A DNA stretch of 7,400 nucleotides from Bacteroidales bacterium. GTDB taxonomy: Bacteria; Bacteroidota; Bacteroidia; Bacteroidales; GCA-2748055. Of the stretch, positions 1 through 6,048 are shown piece after piece (position 1 is the stretch's first letter; each line of letters opens with the position of its first letter). Location of the stretch: contig JANTFK010000151.1 in assembly GCA_024763595.1 (NCBI GenBank), positions 1 through 7,400 of the forward strand. The letters are read 5' to 3'. The translations under genes and the position numbers were made by a program. The notes below the pieces were generated by a model that was not told the origin of the DNA, did not search any database, and worked only from the letters and a program-made list of their open reading frames with translations.

Positions 1-1754
1 CCAATGGGATGAAAGAGAGCCAGTTCGGGAAGCCTGTTTTTGGGATTGCCAACTCGTTTACCCAGTTTGTCCCGGGCCACACCCATCTCCATCAGATCGG
101 CCAGGAGGTGAAACAGATCTTTGAGGATGCAGGTTATTTTGCTGCCGAATTCAATACCATTGCCATTGATGACGGGATCGCCATGGGACATGACGGGATG
201 CTCTACTCCCTGCCTTCCAGGGACCTGATTGCCGACAGTATTGAATACATGGCCAATGCACACAAGGTGGATGCACTCTTCTGTATTTCCAATTGTGATA
301 AGATCACCCCGGGGATGCTGATGGCGGCCATGCGGCTGAATATCCCTGTTATATTTGTTTCCGGGGGACCCATGGAGGCCGGGATGGACGGGGATAATGC
401 CTATGACCTGATCGATGCCATGGTGATGGCAGCAGATTCTGCTGTAAGTGATGAGAAGCTGACCCGTATCGAAAAACTGGCCTGTCCCACCTGTGGTTCC
501 TGTTCCGGTATGTTTACCGCCAACTCCATGAACTGTCTCAATGAGGCCATTGGTCTGGCACTTCCGGGAAACGGAACCATCGTGGCCACACATGTGGAGC
601 GGAAAAATCTCTTTATCAGGGCTGCCCATCAGCTGATAAGGAATACAGAGAGTTACTACAACGATGGTAACCTGAAGGTGCTGCCCAGAAGTATTGGCAC
701 TTTTGAAGCTTTTGAGAATGCCATGACCCTGGATATTGCCATGGGTGGATCGACCAATACAGTCCTTCACCTGCTGGCCATAGCCCATGAAGCCGGTGTG
801 GATTTTACCATGCAAGATATTGACCGTCTGTCGCGCAATACACCTGTCCTTTGCAAAGTGGCTCCCAGTTCAAAGTACCATGTTGAGGATGTGAACAGGG
901 CAGGGGGGATCCTGGGGATCCTGGCTGAACTGGACCGGGGCGGACTTCTGCACCGTGAGGTCCCGAGGGTGGATGGACAGACCCTGGGAGAGGCTGTTGA
1001 ATGCCTTGATCTGATCAGTGAGGGGTCCTGCGATGAAACAGAAGAGATCTATTCTGCAGCTCCGGGACGCAGGTTCAATCTCACCCTGGGTTCTCAGGAG
1101 GCACGTTATGAAGCGTTGGACCTGGACAGGATAAACGGGTGTATCAGAAACATTAAAAATGCTTACAGTACCGATGGCGGACTGGCAGTGCTGACCGGAA
1201 ATATTGCGCAAAATGGTTGTATTGTCAAAACAGCCGGTGTTTCAGATAAGATACTGGTTTTTGAAGGGCCGGCGAAAGTGTTTGATTCACAAGACGATGC
1301 CAATGAAGCCATACTGGGTGGCCGGGTGGTTGCCGGAGATGTGGTTGTGATACGCTATGAGGGACCACGCGGCGGACCCGGAATGCAGGAGATGTTATAC
1401 CCTACCTCCTATATCAAATCGAGGCAACTGGGGGAGGAGTGTGCATTGATTACCGACGGTAGGTTCTCAGGAGGCACATCCGGTCTTTCCATCGGTCATA
1501 TATCTCCCGAAGCAGCAGATGGCGGAGCCATCGGACTGGTGCGGGACGGGGACAGGATCAAAATCGATATCCCGGACAGGAAAATAGATGTGATGCTGGA
1601 CGGACAGGAACTGGAGAAGCGGCGGCAGGAAGCAGATCAACAGGAGGATGGCTGGAAACCTGCGAGGAACCGGACAGTTTCAAAAGCCCTGAAGGTTTAT
1701 GCCAGTATGGTTTCGTCGGCCGACCGCGGGGCCATCAGGTTGTTGGATGAATAA
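1..1754 (+). CDS. ilvD: Dihydroxyacid dehydratase IlvD, 5' end outside the window
   Basis: IlvD dehydrates 2,3-dihydroxy-isovalerate and 2,3-dihydroxy-3-methylvalerate to the 2-keto acids of valine/leucine and isoleucine synthesis; it is a cytosolic Fe-S enzyme of the IlvD/Edd family. The frame is open to base 1, and codons at 3-8 read N-G just before the Met at 9, matching the family's internal R-A-T-G-M segment. The Met at 9 is therefore internal and about 26 residues are missing (E. coli IlvD is 616 aa; 581 follow this Met). Counting from that Met, CISNCDKITPGM (92-103) carries Cys96, Asp97 and the usually carbamylated Lys98; CPTCGSCSGMF (159-169) carries the next cluster cysteine; GGSTNTVLHLL is at 246-256; GGPGMQEM (456-462, metal-ligand Glu461 by analogy) and GRFSGGTSG (484-492) follow. 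The VNSFTQFVPGH-like start without an extra Cys resembles the E. coli [4Fe-4S] type. First visible gene of the ilv operon. Intact through its stop codon. Confidence 0.97.
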   Translation, partial: NGMKESQFGKPVFGIANSFTQFVPGHTHLHQIGQEVKQIFEDAGYFAAEFNTIAIDDGIAMGHDGMLYSLPSRDLIADSIEYMANAHKVDALFCISNCDKITPGMLMAAMRLNIPVIFVSGGPMEAGMDGDNAYDLIDAMVMAADSAVSDEKLTRIEKLACPTCGSCSGMFTANSMNCLNEAIGLALPGNGTIVATHVERKNLFIRAAHQLIRNTESYYNDGNLKVLPRSIGTFEAFENAMTLDIAMGGSTNTVLHLLAIAHEAGVDFTMQDIDRLSRNTPVLCKVAPSSKYHVEDVNRAGGILGILAELDRGGLLHREVPRVDGQTLGEAVECLDLISEGSCDETEEIYSAAPGRRFNLTLGSQEARYEALDLDRINGCIRNIKNAYSTDGGLAVLTGNIAQNGCIVKTAGVSDKILVFEGPAKVFDSQDDANEAILGGRVVAGDVVVIRYEGPRGGPGMQEMLYPTSYIKSRQLGEECALITDGRFSGGTSGLSIGHISPEAADGGAIGLVRDGDRIKIDIPDRKIDVMLDGQELEKRRQEADQQEDGWKPARNRTVSKALKVYASMVSSADRGAIRLLDE

Positions 1755-1782
1755 CAGGTGCAATTATAAAATTTAATAAGGC

Positions 1783-3516
1783 ATGGAAACAGAGACAAAA
1801 AAGAAAGCTGCAGCAAATCCGGCTACCGGTAAAACTGTCACCGGTGCAGAAGCAGTCATCCTTTCATTGATAGAGGAGGATGTTGATACCGTTTTCGGAT
1901 ATATAGGCGGAGCGATCATGCCGGTATATGATGCTTTGTACAATTATGAAGACCGCTTGAAACATGTAATGGTGCGGCATGAGCAGGGAGCCATCCATGC
2001 AGCCGAAGGTTATGCCAGGATCTCAAGGAAACCGGGTGTGTGTTTTACTACTTCCGGTCCCGGGGCCACAAATCTTGTGACCGGCCTGGCCAATGCCATG
2101 CTCGATTCTGTACCCGTGATCTGTATTACCGGACAGGTTGGGGCACCTGCCCTTGGAACCGATGCTTTTCAGGAGACCGATATGGTAAGTGTTTCCATGC
2201 CGGTAACCAAATGGAATTGCCAGATTACCAGTGCAGATGAGGTATGTGATGTAATGGCGAAAGCATTTTTCTATGCCAATTCGGGCCGTCCGGGACCTGT
2301 TTTAATCGATATTGCCAAGAATGCGCAGTTTGAGGAGGTGGAGTACCATTATATGAAACAGCAACATGTCAGGAGCTATATACCCAATCCAAAGCCGGAC
2401 CCCGCACAAATTGACCTGGCAGCTGCACTGATCAATGGAGCTGAACGACCGTTTGCGCTCTGCGGTCACGGGATCACAATCTCAGGTGCTGAGAAGGAGT
2501 TCATAAAACTGGTTGAAAAGGCAGGGATCCCGGTGGCTCATACCCTGAACGGATTATCGGCTTTTCCGGAGGACCATCCCCTTTCGGTGGGAATGCTGGG
2601 TATGCACGGGAACTATGCACCCAACGTCAACACCAACAATTGTGATGTCCTGATTGCCGTAGGGATGCGTTTTGACGACCGTGTTACGGGCGCTGTGAAT
2701 ACCTATGCCAAACAGGCCAGGGTGATCCATATTGAAATCGATCCTTCTGAGATTGATAAGATAGTGAAAACCGATGTGGCCATTAATGCCGATGCCAAAC
2801 AGGCACTCAATCTGTTGCTGCCAAAGGTCCAGCCGGCCAAACATGATGAATGGCTTAACTCCTTCAGGGAACTGGAAGCCATAGAGATTGAGAAAGTGAT
2901 TAAAAAGGATTGTTTTTCCACCGGCTCCAAATTGCATATGGGAGAAGTGATCTATAAACTGTCAGAGAAGACAGGAGGGAGAGCCATTGTGGTGACAGAT
3001 GTGGGTCAGCACCAGATGGCAACCGCCAGGTATTATAAGCATAAGGTGCCCAATTCATGGGTCTCTTCGGGCGGTTTGGGAACCATGGGATTCGGAGTGC
3101 CGGCAGCCATGGGTGTGGCTTTTACGAATCCTGAACGCACGCTGTTATCCATCTCCGGTGATGGTGGTTTTCAGATGACCATCCAGGAACTGGGGACCAT
3201 TGCCCAGTATAAGCTGCCGATTAAGATGGTCCTGCTGAACAATCAGTATCTCGGCATGGTAAGACAGTGGCAGGAACTGTTTAATGATAGCAGGTATGCA
3301 AGCACCGGCCTGCATAATCCAGATTTTATCAAGATTGCGGAGGGATTCGGTGTTCCCGGCAGAAAAATAACCAAAAGTAAAGAACTGGACCAGGCACTGG
3401 AGGAGTTGCTGGACACTGAAGGCCCTTTCCTGCTGGAGGTTGAGGTGCAGCAGGAAGGGAATATCTTTCCGATGATCACACCGGGAGCATCGGTGTCTGA
3501 TATCCGGTTAGAGTAA
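1783..3516 (+). CDS. ilvB: Acetolactate (acetohydroxyacid) synthase large subunit
   Basis: Catalytic subunit of acetohydroxyacid synthase, a ThDP, Mg2+ and FAD enzyme that condenses two pyruvates to acetolactate, or pyruvate with 2-ketobutyrate to acetohydroxybutyrate. The three-domain POX-like fold is complete in 577 residues. Visible landmarks are the ThDP-activating Glu67 in RHEQGAIHAAEGYAR, the middle-domain VGMRFDDRVTG (293-303) of the FAD region, DVGQHQMATARYY (406-418), GGLGTMGFGVPAAMG (430-444), and the ThDP/metal motif from Gly459-Asp460-Gly461 to Asn486-Asn487. Trp496 in MVRQWQE matches the conserved herbicide-site Trp of plant AHAS. A Lys/Ala/Thr-rich N-terminal stretch of about 17 residues precedes the conserved TGAEAVI start of the enzyme; the Met at 1783 is used because it lies 28 bp after ilvD and no in-frame alternative precedes the conserved region. 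Two substitutions at usually conserved spots (Ile41, Gly120) are treated as findings. IlvN is encoded next. Confidence 0.97.
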   Translation: METETKKKAAANPATGKTVTGAEAVILSLIEEDVDTVFGYIGGAIMPVYDALYNYEDRLKHVMVRHEQGAIHAAEGYARISRKPGVCFTTSGPGATNLVTGLANAMLDSVPVICITGQVGAPALGTDAFQETDMVSVSMPVTKWNCQITSADEVCDVMAKAFFYANSGRPGPVLIDIAKNAQFEEVEYHYMKQQHVRSYIPNPKPDPAQIDLAAALINGAERPFALCGHGITISGAEKEFIKLVEKAGIPVAHTLNGLSAFPEDHPLSVGMLGMHGNYAPNVNTNNCDVLIAVGMRFDDRVTGAVNTYAKQARVIHIEIDPSEIDKIVKTDVAINADAKQALNLLLPKVQPAKHDEWLNSFRELEAIEIEKVIKKDCFSTGSKLHMGEVIYKLSEKTGGRAIVVTDVGQHQMATARYYKHKVPNSWVSSGGLGTMGFGVPAAMGVAFTNPERTLLSISGDGGFQMTIQELGTIAQYKLPIKMVLLNNQYLGMVRQWQELFNDSRYASTGLHNPDFIKIAEGFGVPGRKITKSKELDQALEELLDTEGPFLLEVEVQQEGNIFPMITPGASVSDIRLE

Positions 3517-3550
3517 ATTTTCAAATAAAATGAAGTGTAATTGAAAATTT
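3515..3550. repeat. AT-rich inverted repeat between ilvB and ilvN
   Basis: The arms aaattttcaa (3515-3524) and ttgaaaattt (3541-3550) are perfect reverse complements of 10 bp with a 16-base spacer. The left arm begins inside the ilvB stop codon and the right arm ends 7 bases before the ilvN ATG. In RNA this would be a weak A/U-rich hairpin just upstream of the ilvN start. It has only two G-C pairs and no following T-run, so an intrinsic terminator is unlikely. It might be an operator-like site or an mRNA element that affects ilvN translation, or chance in AT-rich DNA. Confidence 0.5.
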
Positions 3551-3557
3551 TATATGT

Positions 3558-4115
3558 ATGAAAAAGGAATACACCATCACGGTTTTCAGTGAGCACAAAG
3601 TAGGGTTACTGCACCGGATTACGGTGATCTTTTCCCGCAGGAAAATCAATATTGAGAGTCTGAATACCTCCGAATCGGAAGTGAAGGGGATATACCGTTT
3701 TACGATAGTGATCAGGACTTCAGAGGATATGGTCAAATCGGTCACCAAACAGATTGAGAAACAGATCGGGATCCTGAAGGCATTTTACCATACGGTGGAC
3801 GAGATCGTATACCAGGAGATCGCTTTGTATAAAGTACCTACTGTTGCTTTTGCCAATGGCGACGAAGTGGAGTCCCTGATTCGTAAGCACAATGCCCGTA
3901 TTCTGACCATTGAACCGGAATATATTGTTGTGGAAAAAACCGGACATAAGGAAGAGACCAGGCAACTGTTATGGGAGCTGGAACCTTATGGAATCCTGCA
4001 GTTTGCCAGATCGGGCCGGATAGCGCTTACCAAACAGATCAAAGAGATCTCGACCTACCTGAAGGAGATTGATAAGCATCACCAGGAAACCGCTAACGAT
4101 GTGGTAACCTATTAA
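3558..4115 (+). CDS. ilvN: Acetolactate synthase small (regulatory) subunit
   Basis: Regulatory subunit that binds the IlvB-type catalytic subunit, raises its activity and in the family confers feedback inhibition by valine. Residues about 4-75 form an ACT domain (EYTITVFSEHKVGLLHRI through IESLN); the rest, from about 84 (YQEIALYKVPT) to 165, matches the C-terminal domain of the IlvN/IlvH family. Gly16 and Asn31 align with Gly14 and Asn29 of E. coli IlvH, which are needed for valine inhibition, so a valine-sensitive enzyme is inferred. At 185 aa it is slightly longer than E. coli IlvH (163 aa) through a charged C-terminal tail. It lies 41 bp after ilvB in the same direction. No Shine-Dalgarno sequence precedes the ATG. 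The name ilvH would be equally valid. Confidence 0.95.
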   Translation: MKKEYTITVFSEHKVGLLHRITVIFSRRKINIESLNTSESEVKGIYRFTIVIRTSEDMVKSVTKQIEKQIGILKAFYHTVDEIVYQEIALYKVPTVAFANGDEVESLIRKHNARILTIEPEYIVVEKTGHKEETRQLLWELEPYGILQFARSGRIALTKQIKEISTYLKEIDKHHQETANDVVTY

Positions 4116-4132
4116 TTGGCTGGGTTTTCCGG

Positions 4133-4138
4133 GGAGGT
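4133..4138 (+). promoter_or_regulatory. Shine-Dalgarno-like ggaggt upstream of the short leader ORF
   Basis: The bases ggaggt (in ggggaggtag, 4131-4140) are a near-consensus anti-16S match. It stands out because no annotated gene in this window has one, in keeping with Bacteroidota. It lies 12 bases before the ATG at 4151, longer than the usual 5-9, so ribosome binding here is uncertain. Confidence 0.3.
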
Positions 4139-4150
4139 AGTGAAATAATT

Positions 4151-4195
4151 ATGGAAATAAATAGTTTAACAGTATTCAACTTAATAGTTAATTGA
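4151..4195 (+). CDS. Possible 14-codon leader peptide before ilvC
   Basis: The 92-bp ilvN-ilvC gap contains an ATG-to-TGA frame encoding MEINSLTVFNLIVN. Six of 14 residues are Ile, Leu or Val, the end products of this pathway, and four of them lie in the last seven codons. It ends 12 bases before the ilvC ATG at 4208. A GGAGGT stretch lies upstream. This composition recalls the leader peptides of ilv attenuators, but there is no room for a terminator hairpin between its stop and ilvC, so any control would have to act on ilvC translation or mRNA stability. AT-rich DNA naturally encodes many Ile, Leu, Val and Asn codons, so chance is a serious alternative. Confidence 0.3.
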   Translation: MEINSLTVFNLIVN

Positions 4196-4207
4196 TAAAA
4201 ACGAAAA

Positions 4208-5260
4208 ATGGCAACATTGAATTTTGGAGGCGTAGAGGAAAACGTCGTAACCAGGGAAGAATTTCCCCTTTCCAAAGCACAGGAGGTGCTTAAGGACGAA
4301 GTAATTGCAATTATTGGATATGGTGTACAGGGGCCGGCCCAGGCACTGAATCTCAGGGATAATGGTATCCATGTCATTATAGGACAGGCACCGGAGTTTA
4401 AAGAGGACTGGGATCGTGCGGTAAAGGATGGTTTTGAACCCGGAAAATCACTTTTCCCCATTGAAGAGGCAGCCAGCAAAGCAACGATTATCCAGTACCT
4501 TGTTTCTGATGCAGCGCAGCGTACGGTATGGCCCAGTCTGAAGTCCTGTCTGAAGGAGGGGGATGCACTCTACTTTTCACATGGATTTTCAATTACCTAT
4601 AAGGAGCAGACAGGTGTTATACCTCCGCCTAATGTGGATGTCATCCTGGTGGCTCCAAAAGGGTCGGGCACCAGTGTCAGGCGCAATTTCCTGGCCGGTA
4701 CAGGGATCAATTCCAGCTATGCAGTCTTCCAGGATTATACCGGCAGGGCTGAAGAGCGGACACTTGCACTGGGAATCGGGATCGGTTCGGGATATCTGTT
4801 CCCCACTACGTTTGAGAACGAAGTGTACAGCGACCTGACCGGCGAGCGTGGCGTATTGATGGGTGCCCTGGCGGGCATCATGGAGGCTCAGTACCAGGTG
4901 TTGCGTGATAACGGGCATTCGCCCTCGGAGGCCTTTAATGAGACTGTGGAAGAGCTTACCCAGAGCCTGATCCGCCTGGTGGATGAAAATGGTATGGACT
5001 GGATGTATGCCAACTGCAGTGCCACGGCGCAACGGGGGGCGCTGGACTGGAAACCCAGATTCAGGGATGCTACCCTGCCTGTATTTAATGAGCTTTACGA
5101 AAGAGTCAAAACCGGTGAGGAGACCAAGGTGGTACTGGAGAAGACCGGACGTCCCGATTATAAAACCTATCTGACAGCCGAGTTGAAGGAGTTGCGGGAG
5201 TCGGAGATGTGGCAGGCAGGAGCCCAGGTCCGGGCTTTGCGGCCTGACGAAGGAAAATAG
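4208..5260 (+). CDS. ilvC: Ketol-acid reductoisomerase (short, class I size)
   Basis: KARI isomerises acetolactate or acetohydroxybutyrate and reduces the product with a nicotinamide cofactor, using two Mg2+; its products are the substrates of IlvD. The N-terminal Rossmann domain shows GYGVQG at 37-42 (GxGxxG). His125 in the FSHGF motif and APKGSGTSVRR (149-159) follow. The all-helical C-terminal domain carries the metal ligands Asp209 and Glu213 in SDLTGERG, Glu245 and Glu249 in NETVEELTQSL, and Ser271 in CSATAQRGALDW. At 350 aa it is the short form, not the ~490-aa E. coli type, and resembles other Bacteroidota KARIs. The loop after the second strand (59-68, GQAPEFKEDW) lacks the Arg/Ser residues expected for the NADPH phosphate (see findings). 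The ATG at 4208 precedes the conserved N-terminus LNFGG.ENVV. The A-rich leader has no Shine-Dalgarno sequence. Last ilv gene seen here. Confidence 0.96.
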   Translation: MATLNFGGVEENVVTREEFPLSKAQEVLKDEVIAIIGYGVQGPAQALNLRDNGIHVIIGQAPEFKEDWDRAVKDGFEPGKSLFPIEEAASKATIIQYLVSDAAQRTVWPSLKSCLKEGDALYFSHGFSITYKEQTGVIPPPNVDVILVAPKGSGTSVRRNFLAGTGINSSYAVFQDYTGRAEERTLALGIGIGSGYLFPTTFENEVYSDLTGERGVLMGALAGIMEAQYQVLRDNGHSPSEAFNETVEELTQSLIRLVDENGMDWMYANCSATAQRGALDWKPRFRDATLPVFNELYERVKTGEETKVVLEKTGRPDYKTYLTAELKELRESEMWQAGAQVRALRPDEGK

Positions 5261-5263
5261 AAT

Positions 5264-5291
5264 CTGAGCACTTTGCACTGAGCACTTTGCA
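5264..5291. repeat. 14-bp perfect tandem duplication
   Basis: The unit ctgagcactttgca occurs twice back to back (5264-5277 and 5278-5291), starting 4 bases after the ilvC stop codon. There are no further copies in this window and the unit is not a hairpin. It could be a replication-slippage duplication or part of an intergenic repeat family in the genome; I cannot tell which from one locus. Confidence 0.85.
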
Positions 5292-5303
5292 TTGTTATTG
5301 GTG

Positions 5304-5334
5304 TTGCCGGATCGGCTTTTTCTTCTTACATTTG
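5304..5334 (+). promoter_or_regulatory. Bacteroidota-type promoter of the SRP RNA gene
   Basis: TAcaTTTG at 5327-5334 is a perfect match to the Bacteroidota -7 element TAnnTTTG. TTG at 5304-5306 serves as the -33 element with a 20-base spacer, within the known range. Transcription would start about 6-8 bases downstream, near 5341, exactly where the 5' strand of the SRP RNA closing stem (gggcaag) begins. Confidence 0.72.
5306..5321 (+). terminator. Weak terminator candidate for the ilv operon
   Basis: gccg (5306-5309) and cggc (5313-5316) form a 4-bp all-G/C stem with a 3-base loop, followed by a T5 run and more pyrimidines (tttttcttctt). The stem is short for an intrinsic terminator. It would lie inside the spacer of the SRP RNA promoter, 45 bp after the ilvC stop codon. 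No stronger terminator is visible after ilvC. Confidence 0.3.
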
Positions 5335-5340
5335 TTTCCC

Positions 5341-5437
5341 GGGCAAGTCTTATACGACCAGCTCCTGCTGAACTCCCCCAGGACCGGAAGGTAGCAAGGG
5401 TAAGCGGTTGTAGCGGTGCGATATAAGTAGCTTGCCC
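5341..5437 (+). ncRNA. ffs: Signal recognition particle RNA, small bacterial type (4.5S)
   Basis: RNA scaffold of the signal recognition particle, which binds Ffh and directs signal-sequence-bearing ribosomes to FtsY at the inner membrane. The apical core is clear: ccaggaccggaagg (5378-5391) with the GGAA tetraloop at 5386-5389, followed by tagcaaggg, the Ffh-binding asymmetric loop side. The molecule folds as one long hairpin. Its ends gggcaag (5341-5347) and cttgccc (5431-5437) pair perfectly, and cttata (5349-5354) pairs with tataag (5422-5427). The length of about 97 nt is normal for the Alu-less form. It has its own promoter and a T-run directly after the closing stem. Transcript ends are inferred from the stem and promoter. 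Confidence 0.94.
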
Positions 5438-5444
5438 TTTTTTT
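5431..5444 (+). terminator. Intrinsic terminator of the SRP RNA
   Basis: The 3' strand of the SRP RNA closing stem (cttgccc) is followed at once by seven T residues (5438-5444), so the mature RNA hairpin itself acts as the terminator. Some read-through into the downstream membrane protein gene, 50 bp away, cannot be excluded because no convincing separate promoter is visible for that gene. Confidence 0.75.
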
Positions 5445-5494
5445 ATTATCTTGGGGCAAGAGACATTTTTCTGATAACGAAAAACCAAGCTATT

Positions 5495-6031
5495 ATGGAA
5501 GAAACAGTAAAAACACCTATCTGGAAACCGGCCCTGATTTATGGTGCTATTGTCGGATTTACCTCTATCTTTCTTGGTGTAGTGTTTTACATCCTGGATC
5601 TGAGTACAAAAGGATGGGTTAACTGGGTCTCGGGCCTGGTAGCCCTGGCAGTTCTCATATACTGCCTGGTTGCATATCGGAATGAGTACCTGGGCGGTTT
5701 TGCCTCTTATGGACAAATTCTGCTCATGGCTGTTTTAATTGGTGTGATAACATCCGTTTTAACTGCGCTCTATTCCTATATACTCATGGGGGTCATTGAT
5801 CCGGATTTAATCGATAAGCTAAGGCTTGTGCAGGAGGAGAAGATCATGAACAATCCCCGCATCCCGGAGAGTATGCAGGACGATGTCATAGAGAAACTGG
5901 CAAGGACTTTTCAGTTAAAACGCATGATCATCATGTCGGCCATTGTGAATCCGCTTTTCTATTTCATCATCGGACTTATTGCCGCTGCCTTTATTAAGCG
6001 GGAGGAGACTCCGGCCAGTGGTGTTGTTTAA
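5495..6031 (+). CDS. DUF4199-like four-helix inner membrane protein
   Basis: Function unknown; the protein resembles the Bacteroidota DUF4199 family of small integral membrane proteins. With the Met at 5495 it has 178 residues and four likely transmembrane helices at about 11-34, 42-61, 73-98 and 146-167. A charged loop of roughly 45 residues lies between helices 3 and 4 (DPDLIDKLRLVQEEK through LARTFQLKR). GGFASYGQ (67-74) just before helix 3 fits the family's conserved G-x-x-S-Y-G segment. The frame is open further upstream to a Met at 5432, but that would overlap the SRP RNA stem and terminator and add a poorly hydrophobic tail, so 5495 is preferred. The glycosyltransferase gene starts 17 bp after its stop codon, suggesting co-transcription and possibly a shared membrane or envelope role. 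Confidence 0.85.
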   Translation: MEETVKTPIWKPALIYGAIVGFTSIFLGVVFYILDLSTKGWVNWVSGLVALAVLIYCLVAYRNEYLGGFASYGQILLMAVLIGVITSVLTALYSYILMGVIDPDLIDKLRLVQEEKIMNNPRIPESMQDDVIEKLARTFQLKRMIIMSAIVNPLFYFIIGLIAAAFIKREETPASGVV

Positions 6032-6048
6032 TATTCTTCTGATTATAG

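Noticed and set aside
9..11. ATG at 9 as the true start of ilvD
   Set aside because: It aligns with an internal Met about 27 residues into IlvD, and the preceding codons continue the family sequence.
2554..2937. Antisense open frame within ilvB
   Set aside because: No homology, no initiation signal, fully inside a conserved coding gene; same reasoning for the other antisense frames in ilvD, ilvB, ilvN and the GT2 gene.
4196..4207. Classical transcription attenuator (terminator hairpin) before ilvC
   Set aside because: Only 12 bases lie between the mini-ORF stop and the ilvC ATG, with no stem and no T-run.
5432..5494. Upstream extension of the DUF4199-like gene to a Met at 5432
   Set aside because: The extra codons lie in the SRP RNA closing stem and its T-run terminator, and the residues they add do not look like part of this protein family.
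5445..5494. Separate promoter for the DUF4199-like gene
   Set aside because: I found no TAnnTTTG with a properly spaced TTTG/TTG; the nearest look-alike (tatcttgg) deviates and has no -33 partner.
4589..5716. Long open frame on the - strand (375 codons) opposite ilvC, the SRP RNA and the start of the DUF4199-like gene
   Set aside because: It lies antisense to three well-supported genes, including a structured RNA, and its translation shows no recognisable domain; it is an open-frame shadow of the ilvC codon pattern.
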